Shown: positions 20,079 to 29,389, counted from the stretch's first letter. The stretch is DNA of 64,000 bases from Haemophilus parahaemolyticus (GCF_002015035.1 NZ_MUXY01000002.1:27312-91311), one strand, 5' to 3'. Notes: a model not told the origin generated them from the sequence alone. Numbers and translations: made by a program.

Positions 20079-20111
20079 ATACCAAATCTCCTATTTAAAT
20101 AACAAATAAAA

Positions 20112-20142
20112 AGCAAGCTAATTCATCAATAAATTAGCTTGC
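20112..20142 (-). terminator. Terminator after the 37-residue gene
   Basis: GCAAGCTAATT pairs with AATTAGCTTGC; on the minus strand it is followed by TTTTTATTT. Confidence 0.7.
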
Positions 20143-20152
20143 CATTTCCTAA

Positions 20153-20266
20153 TTACCCGTGAGTTCTACGATACCATTTATTGTAATAGTATTCGTAATC
20201 TGAATCACGCCCACCTGATTCAATCCAATCATCATATTCAGGGCTATTTTTAAAACTATCTGACAT
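20153..20266 (-). CDS. Small Tyr/Asp-rich protein, 37 residues
   Basis: Starts MSDSFKNSPEYDDWIESGG and ends YYYNKWYRRTHG. GAGGTG lies at the right distance before the ATG, a terminator follows, and upstream is the palindromic promoter block shared with the lipoprotein gene at 31.3-31.6 kb. Those signals make it a plausible real gene although no family is recognised. Confidence 0.5.
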   Translation of the reverse strand: MSDSFKNSPEYDDWIESGGRDSDYEYYYNKWYRRTHG

Positions 20267-20291
20267 AGCTAACACCTCATAAATTTAATTC

Positions 20292-20353
20292 ATCAATATT
20301 GTTTAGTTGTTATGTCAATAACAACTAAAAGAAGTATACTTCTTTGAAAAATC
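20292..20353. promoter_or_regulatory. Palindromic promoter block, locus 1
   Basis: Two dyads lie side by side: TTTAGTTGTTA / TAACAACTAAA (20302-20329) around a TGTCAA spacer, and the perfect palindrome AAAGAAGTATACTTCTTT (20328-20345). On the minus strand the spacer reads TTGACA, a consensus -35 box pointing at the 37-residue gene, with a TATTGAT sequence downstream. About 60 bases are nearly identical to 31644-31705. In locus 2 the arms read TTTACTTGTTA / TAACAAGTAAA, so a change in one arm is matched in the other. Confidence 0.65.
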
Positions 20354-20385
20354 AACATTTATTTCTTTTGATGAAGAAAAGGATA

Positions 20386-20556
20386 ATGGATAAAAATCTC
20401 TTCAATCGCTTAATAAAAAGTACAGAACAAATGGTTATGATTGAGAAAAAACTCGTAGCTAAAGTTGAAAGCATTACAAAAATACCTCTAGAAAATGTAT
20501 CGTGTGCGGATTTGCAAAATCCACACACATTTTCGCAAAACCTCAATAAAAATTAA
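20386..20556 (+). CDS. Short protein, possible remnant of an antitoxin/regulator
   Basis: 56 residues from ATG 20386 (MDKNLFNRLIKSTEQMVMIE...), preceded by AAAAGGA. The first 30 residues resemble the start of HigA/NadS-type antitoxins (xxLFxxLxxSxEQMxxI), but no helix-turn-helix domain follows, so it could be a truncated antitoxin. The palindrome with a GTATAC centre just upstream is in the position of a toxin-antitoxin operator. No toxin gene is adjacent. Confidence 0.35.
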   Translation: MDKNLFNRLIKSTEQMVMIEKKLVAKVESITKIPLENVSCADLQNPHTFSQNLNKN

Positions 20557-20719
20557 CCGCTTACGTGCGTGAACCTTTGTTTCACACACCCTACGAACAA
20601 AGTTTTATGTTAATGAATTTTGTGATCCCCCTCCCAATTTTCGCCTTTCTTGCTCGACAAGCGGTCTGATTTCACTCAAAATTGGTAAATTCTTTTCCGA
20701 CAAACCACAGGATGTGACG

Positions 20720-21463
20720 ATGGGAAAACGCCACGAGCTGATTTTAGATTACTTAAAAGAGTATGAAGAGGCAGGTTCGGCAGAACTTGCCGAAAGTTTA
20801 GGGGTATCGATTGAAACTATCCGACGCGATTTAAACAAACTCGCTGACCAAAACAAGCTCTATCGCACACACGGGGGAGCGATGAGTTTGCAAAGCCAGA
20901 ATATTGGACAATCTTTTTCTACCCGTAAGAAATCCCATAATGACGGCAAAAAACACATTGCCGAGCTAATTCGCGAGCAGATTTTTGAAGATGCGGTGAT
21001 TGTGCTTGATGCCAGCTCAACCGCGTGGTATATCGCCCAACGTCTGCCTAATATTCCGTGTAAAATCATTACCAGCTCAATGCGTATCATCCACGCCCTC
21101 GCCTATAAACCTCACATCGAAACCATCGCCACAGGCGGTATTTATTCCGAAAAATATGATGCTTTCTACGGCCCTTTTTCCGAACATCTGTTCTCACGCT
21201 TACATATTGATATGGCAATTTTCTCGTGCACAGGCATTTATGAAGGAGCAATTTGGGAATCTAACCAACTTAATTTGCCATTTAAACGTAAAGTACTTGC
21301 AATGAGCAAGCAAAAATTCTTAGTTGCCGATCACTCCAAAATTGAACGAAAAGATGTGTTCAGACTTTGTAAATTGACAGAAATTGATAAACTGTTTACT
21401 GACGAACCGATTACTGATGAGTTGTTACCGCAGTATCAAAACTGCGTAGAAGTAATTTGGTAA
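20720..21463 (+). CDS. DeoR-family transcriptional regulator
   Basis: Repressor of the DeoR/GlpR type, 247 residues. The N-terminal helix-turn-helix (AELAESLGVSIETIRRDLNKL, about 22-42) is followed by the family's YRTHGGAM segment. The C-terminal sugar-phosphate sensor domain contains VLDASSTAWYIAQRL and IATGGIYSEKYDAF. ATG 20720 has AGGA seven bases upstream; an in-frame GTG two codons earlier lacks this spacing. There is no sugar operon beside it (trkA converges from the right), so its effector and targets are unknown. Confidence 0.88.
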   Translation: MGKRHELILDYLKEYEEAGSAELAESLGVSIETIRRDLNKLADQNKLYRTHGGAMSLQSQNIGQSFSTRKKSHNDGKKHIAELIREQIFEDAVIVLDASSTAWYIAQRLPNIPCKIITSSMRIIHALAYKPHIETIATGGIYSEKYDAFYGPFSEHLFSRLHIDMAIFSCTGIYEGAIWESNQLNLPFKRKVLAMSKQKFLVADHSKIERKDVFRLCKLTEIDKLFTDEPITDELLPQYQNCVEVIW

Positions 21464-21476
21464 TTTGCAAAAGAAA

Positions 21477-21494
21477 ACCGACCGCTTGGTCGGT
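21477..21494. terminator. Terminator between the DeoR gene and trkA
   Basis: ACCGACC-GCTT-GGTCGGT followed by GTTTTT on the plus strand; it contains an uptake-signal core and separates two convergent genes. Confidence 0.7.
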
Positions 21495-21513
21495 GTTTTT
21501 ATGCCTAAAATCG

Positions 21514-22890
21514 CTATAAGAAAAACGAACTTACTTGGAACAATTTTTCAATTTCACTCACGTGTTTTTTATCGTTTACGAACAAAATCACACGGTCTTC
21601 AGCTTGGATTTCAGTGGATTTGTGGGCAATCATCACCTGACTATCTCGCACAATTGCCCCAACAATCGCCCCTTGCGGAAGCTTAAGCTCTCGTACTTTT
21701 CTCCCTACCACTTTGGAAGACTCCTCATCACCGTGGGCAACCACTTCAATCCCTTCAGCTAAACCTTGTTTGAGCGAAACCACTTTCACAATATCGCCTT
21801 TGCGAACATAGCTAGAAAGTGCAGAAATAGTCGATTGCTGTGGTGACATCGCAATATCAATCGTTCCGCCTTGAATTAAGTGCAAATAAGACATCCGTTG
21901 CACTAACACAATCGCTTTTTTCGCCCCTAAACGTTTTGCCAACAGTGCTGCCATGATATTGGCTTCATCGTCGCTGGTTAAGGCAAGGAAAAGATCAATA
22001 TTTTCGATATGCTCTTCAAAAAGCAACTCTTGATCCGACGCATCGCCTTGTAACACAAGGGCTTTTTCTAGCTTAGTTGAAAGTACTTCAGCTTTTTCAC
22101 GGCTTCGCTCAATGATTTTCACGCTGCACTGATTTTCCAAATCCTTCGCTAACCCTAATCCGATTGAGCCACCACCTACAATCATCACTCGTTTATGCGG
22201 ACGCTCCAAACGTTGCAGCTCACTCATAATCGCCTTGATGTTTTGCGTTTCACAGATAAAGAAAACTTCATCACCTGCTTCGATAATAGTCGAGCCTTGC
22301 GGGATAATGGCACGATCTTGGCGGAAAATTGCCACAATGCGAGCATCAATATAAGGTAGATGATCGTGCAAGGCAGAAATTGGGTAACCGACCAAAGGTC
22401 CACCGTAATAGGCTTTCGTGCTAACAAGGCTGACCAAATCATCGGCAAAATGTGCCACTTGCAACGCCCCAGGATAGTTAATCAGACGTAAAATATCCTT
22501 TTGCACCAACAATTCAGGTGCAATCACGTGGTCTATCGGTAAATTATCGTTGCCGAACAGATGTTCACGCTCACGCACATAGTCACTATTACGAATTCGC
22601 ACAATCTTAGTCGGCACTTTGAACAAACTATACGCAACTTGACTGGCGATCATATTGATTTCATCACTATCGGTCACCGCCACCAACATATCTGCATCGT
22701 TCGCTCCCGCCTGTCGCAAAATACGAGGCGATGCCCCATTGCCTTTTAGCACGCGTAAATCGTGCTTTTCCTGCAATTTATCAAGCAAATCTTGGCGATC
22801 ATCAATCAGCGTGATGTCGTTTTCGTCATTAGAAAGCGAAGCTGCCAGCGTCGAGCCCACCTGCCCCGCTCCGAGGATGATTATTTTCAT
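21514..22890 (-). CDS. trkA: Trk potassium uptake regulator TrkA
   Basis: Peripheral NAD(H)-binding subunit that gates the TrkG/H potassium transporter at the inner membrane. 458 residues with two RCK units: the first Rossmann loop [16 protein letters not shown] is at the N-terminus, the second [16 protein letters not shown] is near residue 235, and each unit is followed by a TrkA_C domain. The length equals the E. coli protein. It follows rsmB on the same strand, as in E. coli (def-fmt-rsmB-trkA), although a family B repeat lies between them here. Confidence 0.97.
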   Translation of the reverse strand: MKIIILGAGQVGSTLAASLSNDENDITLIDDRQDLLDKLQEKHDLRVLKGNGASPRILRQAGANDADMLVAVTDSDEINMIASQVAYSLFKVPTKIVRIRNSDYVREREHLFGNDNLPIDHVIAPELLVQKDILRLINYPGALQVAHFADDLVSLVSTKAYYGGPLVGYPISALHDHLPYIDARIVAIFRQDRAIIPQGSTIIEAGDEVFFICETQNIKAIMSELQRLERPHKRVMIVGGGSIGLGLAKDLENQCSVKIIERSREKAEVLSTKLEKALVLQGDASDQELLFEEHIENIDLFLALTSDDEANIMAALLAKRLGAKKAIVLVQRMSYLHLIQGGTIDIAMSPQQSTISALSSYVRKGDIVKVVSLKQGLAEGIEVVAHGDEESSKVVGRKVRELKLPQGAIVGAIVRDSQVMIAHKSTEIQAEDRVILFVNDKKHVSEIEKLFQVSSFFL

Positions 22891-22926
22891 AATGATTTTT
22901 TATTTTTATTGTATTACCCTCATTTG

Positions 22927-23007
22927 CGTAGGGGTGGGGTTTATCCCCATCCAATAAAACATATCATTGATATTGATTTCGGGCGGGGATAAACCCCGCC
23001 CCTACAC
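22927..23007. repeat. Family B inverted repeat, copy 2
   Basis: CGTAGGGGTGGGGTTTATCC at one end and GGGATAAACCCCGCCCCTAC at the other, a near-perfect inverted repeat of about 26-base arms around an AT-rich loop, between rsmB and trkA. Confidence 0.75.
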
Positions 23008-23040
23008 AAAACGAGATTGCTACGAATTATATTGTTCTTA

Positions 23041-24342
23041 TCAACCCGCTTTTTTTAACTTCGCATAAAAGAATCCATCCCCGCCGTTGGGCTGAGGGAA
23101 GAATTGTTTTTCGGTCACTTTTTCACCGTGAAAATCCATCTCCACCGCTTCAGCATCCGAGTGATTTTCAAGGAAACGTTGAATTTGCAAGCTGTTCTCT
23201 TCTGGCAAAATCGAGCAAGTCGCATAAAGCAAAATGCCGTTTGGTTTTAATCTTGCCCAAAGTGCCTCTAAAATCTTAGCTTGCAAGTTGGCAAGTTCAG
23301 TAATGTCCGCTTCTTTGCGAAGCCATTTAATATCAGGATGACGACGAATCACCCCCGTTGCCGAACAAGGTGCATCAAGCAGAATGCGGTCGAACATTAC
23401 GCCCTTTTCAAGCCACGTATCAGGCTGGCTGGCATCGCCACAAATCACCGTCGCAGCTTGGTTGAGACGCATTAAATTCTCCCGCACACGTTTCAAGCGA
23501 TTTTCTTCAATATCTAACGCAAAAACGACCGCTTGCGGGGCTTTTTCAAGAATATGTGTGGTTTTGCCACCAGGCGCGGCACAGGCATCTAAAATCGTTT
23601 CACCATTTTGAGCGTCGAGCAACTCAGCTGACCATTGAGCGTGAGCATCTTGCACCGTCGCCCAGCCTTGTTCGAAGTGAGGCAATTGGTTTACCGACAC
23701 TGGATTCTCAAGTAAAATAGCACAATCAGGCACGCAAGCGGGCGGATTTTCACGTTGATTTGCTAACTCGCCCAATAAAGCCACATAATCTTTCGGCTGA
23801 ATATGCTGCACGTTGGCACGAACCCACATCGGTGGACGCTGATTATTCGCCTCTACAATCTCACGCCAATGCGGATAGGCTTTTTTGATTTTATTCACAA
23901 ACCATTCAGGGTGAAGCGTTTGCCAATGTTTATCGACTACAGCGAGAATTTGCTCTTGCTCACGCAGGAAACGACGCAACACGCCGTTAGTTAGAGCACG
24001 GAAGCTGTCGAGTTTCAGCGTTTTAGTCGCATTCACCACTTCATCCACTGCCGCGTGAGCTGGCACACGCATATAAAGCAGTTGATACAACCCAACCAAC
24101 AGCAAGCAATGCACCAAGCGGATTTTACCCTTGAGCGGTTTTTCCACTAACTGCTTGATGATGCTTTCCAAACGAGGCAACACACGACAGATGCCAAACG
24201 TCACCTCTTGCACCAACGGTAAATCTTTTGGCTCAAGCTGATGGTGAGCTTCAGGGATGAGGGTAGAAAGCGATTTGCCCTGATCCAACACCTCTAAAAT
24301 AATTTGTGCGGCAACCGCACGAGGGGATTTTTTTTTCATCAT
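23041..24342 (-). CDS. rsmB: 16S rRNA m5C967 methyltransferase RsmB
   Basis: SAM-dependent cytosine-5 methyltransferase acting on 16S rRNA C967. An N-terminal NusB-like domain ([20 protein letters not shown]...) is followed by the Rossmann domain: [16 protein letters not shown] for [21 protein letters not shown] and the catalytic-cysteine motif [11 protein letters not shown]. The conserved start [12 protein letters not shown] favours the ATGs at 24342/24339, giving about 433 residues. An in-frame ATG at 24360 has a purine-rich site that comes from the family A repeat, so the true start is uncertain. selB lies immediately upstream on the same strand. Confidence 0.95.
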   Translation of the reverse strand: MMKKKSPRAVAAQIILEVLDQGKSLSTLIPEAHHQLEPKDLPLVQEVTFGICRVLPRLESIIKQLVEKPLKGKIRLVHCLLLVGLYQLLYMRVPAHAAVDEVVNATKTLKLDSFRALTNGVLRRFLREQEQILAVVDKHWQTLHPEWFVNKIKKAYPHWREIVEANNQRPPMWVRANVQHIQPKDYVALLGELANQRENPPACVPDCAILLENPVSVNQLPHFEQGWATVQDAHAQWSAELLDAQNGETILDACAAPGGKTTHILEKAPQAVVFALDIEENRLKRVRENLMRLNQAATVICGDASQPDTWLEKGVMFDRILLDAPCSATGVIRRHPDIKWLRKEADITELANLQAKILEALWARLKPNGILLYATCSILPEENSLQIQRFLENHSDAEAVEMDFHGEKVTEKQFFPQPNGGDGFFYAKLKKAG

Positions 24343-24360
24343 ATATTTTTCTAAGAACAT

Positions 24361-24383
24361 TCCCCCTCTTTAGCAAAGAGGGG
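24361..24383 (+). repeat. Family A palindromic repeat, copy 6
   Basis: TCCCCCTCTTTAGCAAAGAG followed by GGG, core only, wedged into the 46-base gap between the selB stop and the rsmB start. On the minus strand its AGAGGGGGA lies directly before an in-frame ATG of rsmB. Confidence 0.7.
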
Positions 24384-24388
24384 TAATA

Positions 24389-26257
24389 TTAAAAACTCTC
24401 CGCATCCCTCAACAGATGCACATTCCCTTTACGACGGAGGAAACCTGTGCGATCAAAATACTCCATCAACTGCACGGTAAGTTTGCGTCCATATTGCAAT
24501 TCATCGCGTAATTGATTAACAGAAATCTCACCGTGGGTTTGCACAAATGCTTTAATCCAGCTTGCGAATTGTTGGATTTGTTCAGCAAGTAAGAAGCGAT
24601 CTTTGACAATTGGCACGGCATAGCCCAGTTTTCCTGCTTTGTAGAGCAAGTTTCGCGTATCCGTTTCATCAAGGCTAAGCTCGGTTGCGATTTCTCGCAC
24701 CCAAAGGGCTTGATTAGTAGCTTCAAAAAGCGGTCGAATTTGTTGCCAAATTTGCAATTCTGTTGCCGAAAACTCAATGCGATGCTCAGGCAGATGCACC
24801 CAACCACGCGTTTGAGCCAGCACGCCTTCTTCTACTAATTCATTCAGCCATTGCAACGCCAAACCTTCAGGCTGTTCAAGCACCGCCATGCGATAAAGGC
24901 GAGCTTTAGAAAGCCCTAGTTGGTCTTGATGGTTGGCATGATATTCCGTTAGTTTCTCGACCATTCTTTGCTGGATTTGTTGCTTAAATTTGCAGGAGAA
25001 AATCCACTTATCATAAACTATCGCATCTGTATTTTCAGGTAATTGGCTAGCAAAACGCTGTTCTGCCCAAAGCAAGAAATCCAACGTCAAAGCACGATTT
25101 TGCAACACCAACGCCAGACGAGCAGTAAAATCATCGCAAGCGGTTGTTTTTGCCAATTCATTGACAAAAGCAAGACGAGCTTCACTACGTTTATGGCGTT
25201 TAGGCGAATGAATCTCCAACACCTCCGCACTGCCAAGCGTTTGTCGGTCATCGCCACTGCGAATAATCAATCTGTCGTTTACCGCAATGTGCAACGGCTC
25301 ATCTAGCAAAATTTCTGCAAAATAATCGCCATTTTCAACCGCTTGTTTAGCGTTGAGCAAGCTCACTTTGCCTGTTACGTGCGAGGCAAAATGGTAAAGA
25401 TGGGCGACGGCACTCTCTTTTAACGGCTGAATCACGTTGAACCGCACAGTAATGCGGTCAGTCATGAACTGTGGCACAAGTTCGGTAATCCAATCACCAC
25501 GCTGCACCTGCTCTTTTTCCACGTTCGCAATGTTGAGTGCCAAACGCTGCCCTGCCAAGCCGATTTCCGACGGACTATTTTGAGCGTGAATGCCTTTTAT
25601 CCGCACTTTTTGACCGCTTGAGAGGTAAAATTCCGAGCCAATTTTAACCTGCCCCGCCACTGCTGTGCCCGTAACCACCAGCCCTGCACCTTTTACGTTG
25701 AACACACGGTCAATCGCATAGCGAAACGGTTTGTCGATTGCACTTTTAGCTTGTGCATTAAGGGCAATCAGATAATTTTTTAACGCTTCAATGCCCTGTC
25801 CTGTATGTGCTGAAGTCACAAAAACAGGTACTTCCGCTAAGAAAGGATAACGGCTTTGAATGGAATGAATTAGCTGTTCGATTTGGTTTGTTTCCGCACG
25901 ATCTGCTTTGGTAATCACCAGCATAATATGCGAAAAACGGAGCAATTTCAGAATCTCAAGATGCTCTTCGGTTTGCGGCTTAATGCCCTCTTCGGCGGAA
26001 ACTACCAACAAAGCGTGCTGAATACCGCCTACGCCTGCAAGCATATTCGACAAAAAGCGTTGATGCCCTGGCACATCGATAAAGCCAAGAATATCCTCCT
26101 TGCCGTTTGGCGTTTTGATCGGCAGATAAGCGTAGCCCAAATCAATGGTCAGCCCACGTTTTTTCTCTTCAGGTAAGTGTGCCGTGTTTGTGCCCGTTAA
26201 GGCTTGCAGTAGTGCGGTTTTGCCGTGATCGACGTGACCTGCGGTAACAACAATCAT
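24389..26257 (-). CDS. selB: Selenocysteine-specific elongation factor SelB
   Basis: GTPase that brings Sec-tRNA(Sec) to the ribosome at UGA codons marked by a SECIS hairpin. 622 residues from ATG 26257 (E. coli 614), chosen because AAGGGGAT precedes it and the protein then begins MIVVTAGHVDHGKT with the P-loop at 7-14. Switch and guanine motifs follow: DVPGHQRFLSNML and VITKADRAE. EF-Tu-like domains and C-terminal winged helices (RDAESF end) complete it. It is unlinked to selA/selC, 17 kb away, and precedes rsmB. Confidence 0.96.
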   Translation of the reverse strand: MIVVTAGHVDHGKTALLQALTGTNTAHLPEEKKRGLTIDLGYAYLPIKTPNGKEDILGFIDVPGHQRFLSNMLAGVGGIQHALLVVSAEEGIKPQTEEHLEILKLLRFSHIMLVITKADRAETNQIEQLIHSIQSRYPFLAEVPVFVTSAHTGQGIEALKNYLIALNAQAKSAIDKPFRYAIDRVFNVKGAGLVVTGTAVAGQVKIGSEFYLSSGQKVRIKGIHAQNSPSEIGLAGQRLALNIANVEKEQVQRGDWITELVPQFMTDRITVRFNVIQPLKESAVAHLYHFASHVTGKVSLLNAKQAVENGDYFAEILLDEPLHIAVNDRLIIRSGDDRQTLGSAEVLEIHSPKRHKRSEARLAFVNELAKTTACDDFTARLALVLQNRALTLDFLLWAEQRFASQLPENTDAIVYDKWIFSCKFKQQIQQRMVEKLTEYHANHQDQLGLSKARLYRMAVLEQPEGLALQWLNELVEEGVLAQTRGWVHLPEHRIEFSATELQIWQQIRPLFEATNQALWVREIATELSLDETDTRNLLYKAGKLGYAVPIVKDRFLLAEQIQQFASWIKAFVQTHGEISVNQLRDELQYGRKLTVQLMEYFDRTGFLRRKGNVHLLRDAESF

Positions 26258-26401
26258 CTTATCCCCTTGCTGAATTTCTGTATTTATTGTGGGCAATCAT
26301 ACCACACCCCGCCTTTTTACGCTAAAATAGCCCTATTTTTGCAAATAAATTTATTTATTGTGCAATTAGAGACGACAAGATAAGCCTTAACGTAATTTTT
26401 A

Positions 26402-26474
26402 CGTAGGGGAGGGGTTTATCCCCTCCCAATATATCCATTTATACAGAGGGCGGGGATAAACCCCACCCCTACAA
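26402..26474. repeat. Family B inverted repeat, copy 3
   Basis: CGTAGGGGAGGGGTTTATCC at the left and GGGGATAAACCCCACCCCTA at the right, in the gap between the divergent selB and proS genes, about 50 bases before the proS start. Confidence 0.75.
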
Positions 26475-26524
26475 ATGTCTTGGCATACATTCGGAATAAT
26501 TTAAATTTACAAATAGGAAAAACA

Positions 26525-28240
26525 ATGCGTACAAGTCAATATTTATTCTCCACTCTTAAAGAAACGCCAAATGATGCTCAAGTGGTAAGCCACCAGTTAA
26601 TGCTACGTGCAGGTATGATTCGCCCGATGGCATCAGGTTTATATAACTGGTTGCCGACGGGTATTCGTGTATTGAAAAAAGTAGAAAAGATTATTCGCGA
26701 AGAGATGAACAAAGGCGGTGCAATCGAGGTATTAATGCCCGTGGTGCAACCTGCAGAATTATGGGAAGAGTCTGGTCGTTGGGATCAATATGGCCCTGAG
26801 CTCCTTCGTTTTGAAGACCGCGGAAACCGTAACTTTGTACTTGGGCCAACCCACGAGGAAGTGATTACAGATTTAGTCCGCCGAGAAGTTTCTTCATACA
26901 AACAACTTCCACTTAATTTATACCAAATTCAAACGAAATTCCGTGATGAAGTGCGCCCTCGTTTTGGTGTAATGCGTTCGCGTGAATTTATTATGAAAGA
27001 TGCGTACTCTTTCCACACTACCCAAGAAAGTTTGCAAGAAACCTATGATGTGATGTACCAAGTGTACAGTAACATTTTTAACCGTTTAGGCTTAGATTTC
27101 CGTGCGGTGCAAGCGGATACAGGGTCTATCGGTGGTTCTGCTTCGCACGAGTTCCAAGTGTTGGCATCAAGCGGGGAAGATGATGTTGTATTCTCAACAG
27201 AATCGGATTTTGCAGCAAATATTGAGCTTGCAGAAGCAATTGCTGTAGGCGAACGCCAAGCACCAACGGCAGAAATGTGTTTAGTTGATACACCAAATGC
27301 GAAAACGATCAATGAACTTGTAGAGCAATTCAGCTTGCCAATCGAGAAAACAGTAAAAACCTTGATTGTGAAAGGATCTAATGAAAATCAACCGCTTGTT
27401 GCCTTGATTATTCGTGGCGATCACGAATTAAATGAAATCAAAGCTCAAAAACACCCGTTAGTAGCAGATCCCCTTGAGTTTGCGGACGAAGCAGAAATCA
27501 AAGCGAAAATTGGGGCAGGCGTGGGTTCATTAGGTGCGGTAAATCTTAATATTCCTGCAATTATTGACCGCACTGTGGCGTTAATGTCTGATTTTAGTTG
27601 TGGTGCGAATATCGATGGAAAACATTACTTCAATGTGAACTGGGAACGAGATGTTGCAATGCCAGAAGTATTTGATTTACGCAACGTAGTTGAAGGCGAT
27701 CCAAGTCCAGATGGTAAAGGCACGCTTCAAATCAAACGTGGTATTGAAGTGGGGCATATTTTCCAACTTGGTAAAAAATACTCTGAAGCAATGAAAGCGA
27801 CCGTTCAAGGCGAAGATGGTAAACCGCTTGTGATGACAATGGGTTGCTACGGTATTGGGGTAACTCGTGTGGTGGCTTCAGCCATTGAACAACATCACGA
27901 TGAGCGCGGTATCATCTGGCCATCAGATGAAATTGCACCATTTACTGTGGCGATTGTGCCAATGAATATGCACAAATCTGAAAGCGTACAAAAATACGCT
28001 GAGGAACTTTACCGCACTTTACAATCACAAGGCGTTGATGTGATTTTTGATGATCGTAAAGAACGCCCAGGCGTGATGTTCGCCGATATGGAACTTATCG
28101 GCGTACCGCATATGGTGGTAATCGGCGAGAAAAACCTAGACAATGGCGAAATTGAATACAAAAACCGCCGCACAGGCGAAAAACAGATGATTGCGAAAGA
28201 GCAGTTGTTAGCGTTTTTGAAAGAAAATGTGAAAGCGTAA
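26525..28240 (+). CDS. proS: Prolyl-tRNA synthetase ProS
   Basis: Charges tRNA-Pro; class II synthetase, bacterial type with the YbaK-like editing insertion. 571 residues from ATG 26525, preceded by AGGA. The conserved start [19 protein letters not shown] makes the upstream 15-codon extension unlikely. Motif 1 ([16 protein letters not shown]), motif 2 ([21 protein letters not shown], shown in part) and motif 3 ([17 protein letters not shown]) are clear. A terminator at 28264 follows. Confidence 0.98.
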   Translation: MRTSQYLFSTLKETPNDAQVVSHQLMLRAGMIRPMASGLYNWLPTGIRVLKKVEKIIREEMNKGGAIEVLMPVVQPAELWEESGRWDQYGPELLRFEDRGNRNFVLGPTHEEVITDLVRREVSSYKQLPLNLYQIQTKFRDEVRPRFGVMRSREFIMKDAYSFHTTQESLQETYDVMYQVYSNIFNRLGLDFRAVQADTGSIGGSASHEFQVLASSGEDDVVFSTESDFAANIELAEAIAVGERQAPTAEMCLVDTPNAKTINELVEQFSLPIEKTVKTLIVKGSNENQPLVALIIRGDHELNEIKAQKHPLVADPLEFADEAEIKAKIGAGVGSLGAVNLNIPAIIDRTVALMSDFSCGANIDGKHYFNVNWERDVAMPEVFDLRNVVEGDPSPDGKGTLQIKRGIEVGHIFQLGKKYSEAMKATVQGEDGKPLVMTMGCYGIGVTRVVASAIEQHHDERGIIWPSDEIAPFTVAIVPMNMHKSESVQKYAEELYRTLQSQGVDVIFDDRKERPGVMFADMELIGVPHMVVIGEKNLDNGEIEYKNRRTGEKQMIAKEQLLAFLKENVKA

Positions 28241-28263
28241 TACTACTTCAATGCAAAGAATCC

Positions 28264-28292
28264 AATGGCTAGGTAATCCCTAGCCATTTTTT
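28264..28292 (+). terminator. Terminator of proS
   Basis: AATGGCTAGG-TAAT-CCTAGCCATT (allowing one extra C) followed by TTTT. Confidence 0.85.
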
Positions 28293-28363
28293 ATACTTGC
28301 AAGCGGTCAGAATTTCATTATAATTCACAAAGTTTTGAATCGAAACTTAATGGTTTATAAATT

Positions 28364-29128
28364 ATGTCAAAACGAAATACGCAACAACGCCGTCAGCTGA
28401 TTGTTTCTATGCTGATGGAGCAGAATGAATTAAGCGTTGATTACCTTGCTCAGTTTTTTGATACCTCAGAAGTCACCATTCGCAAGGATTTACGGGTGTT
28501 AGAAGAAGGCGGTTTTTTATTACGTCGCTATGGTGGAGCAATCAAGATACCATCGGAATTGATGGAAGAAGAAAACAACGAAGAACAGCTTTCGAAACAA
28601 AAGTTAGCTATTGCCAAAGCGGCTTGTGAAATTATTTCTGATCACAATCGCATCATTATTGATAGTGGCAGCACCACTGGGGCGTTGGTAAAAGCCTTAA
28701 ACCAAAAAGGCTTGGTAATTATGACCAATTCTCTTTCTCTTGCCAGCGAACTAACGACCTTGGAATGTGAACCGACGGTGTTAATGACAGGTGGCACTTG
28801 GGATGCTCGCTCAGAATCCTTCCAAGGCAAAGTGGCAGAAAATGCCCTTCGTTCTTATGATTTTGACCAGCTTTTTATTGGGGCTGATGGATTAGATTTA
28901 GAACGCGGCACAACGACGTTCAATGAGTTAGTCAGGTTAAGCCAAGTGATGGCAGAAGTAAGCCGTGAAGTAATTGTGTTAATCGAATCACAAAAGATCG
29001 GAAGAAAAATGCCCAATGTGGAACTTGATTGGTCGAAGATTGACAAAATCATCACTGATAGCCAATTAAGTTACGAAACGAAAGTTTTGATTGAACAAAA
29101 CGGCGTAGAAGTGATTGTGGCGAAATAG
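28364..29128 (+). CDS. DeoR-family transcriptional regulator next to glmS
   Basis: 254 residues with an N-terminal DeoR helix-turn-helix (VDYLAQFFDTSEVTIRKDLRVL) and the RYGGAI segment, then the sugar-phosphate sensor domain with IIDSGSTTGALVKAL and VLMTGGTWDARSESFQG. It is transcribed toward glmS, 260 bases away, with an inverted pair of family A repeats in between. The arrangement suggests control of amino-sugar metabolism, but nothing in the protein fixes the ligand. Confidence 0.9.
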   Translation: MSKRNTQQRRQLIVSMLMEQNELSVDYLAQFFDTSEVTIRKDLRVLEEGGFLLRRYGGAIKIPSELMEEENNEEQLSKQKLAIAKAACEIISDHNRIIIDSGSTTGALVKALNQKGLVIMTNSLSLASELTTLECEPTVLMTGGTWDARSESFQGKVAENALRSYDFDQLFIGADGLDLERGTTTFNELVRLSQVMAEVSREVIVLIESQKIGRKMPNVELDWSKIDKIITDSQLSYETKVLIEQNGVEVIVAK

Positions 29129-29165
29129 TACTTATTTTATCGTGTATTTTCTCCGTTAATTACTA

Positions 29166-29204
29166 CTGCCAAATCTCCCCTACCCCTCTTTGCTAAAGAG
29201 GGGG
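29166..29204 (-). repeat. Family A palindromic repeat, copy 7
   Basis: CTGCCAAATCTCCCCTACCC then CTCTTTGCTAAAGAGGGGG, preceded by TCCGTT. With copy 8 it brackets a roughly 165-base inverted unit between the regulator and glmS. Confidence 0.8.
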
Positions 29205-29286
29205 ATTATATCTAAGGCATTTTAATATCACTTGAGATATTCACTTATCTAAAAGTGTTTCGATATTAGTTTTAGGTTTGAATAGG

Positions 29287-29329
29287 TTCCCCTCTTTATC
29301 AAAGAGGGGTAGGGGAGATTTGGCAGAAG
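29287..29329 (+). repeat. Family A palindromic repeat, copy 8
   Basis: TTCCCCTCTTTATCAAAGAG followed by GGGTAGGGGAGATTTGGCAG and AACGGA. It is the mirror image of copy 7, with the CTGCC/GGCAG ends facing outward. It lies about 60 bases before the glmS start and may affect the leader. Confidence 0.8.
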
Positions 29330-29389
29330 AAAAAACGGATAAATCTATAAATTTAAACTCAAATTAAACAAACATTAGGAAACAAATTT

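Noticed and set aside
19534..20109. Pro/Ala-rich 191-codon frame on the plus strand
   Set aside because: It is the complement of the Gly/Ala-rich gene at 19560-20078, which has a clear AGGAG site; the Pro-rich composition is the expected shadow of Gly codons.
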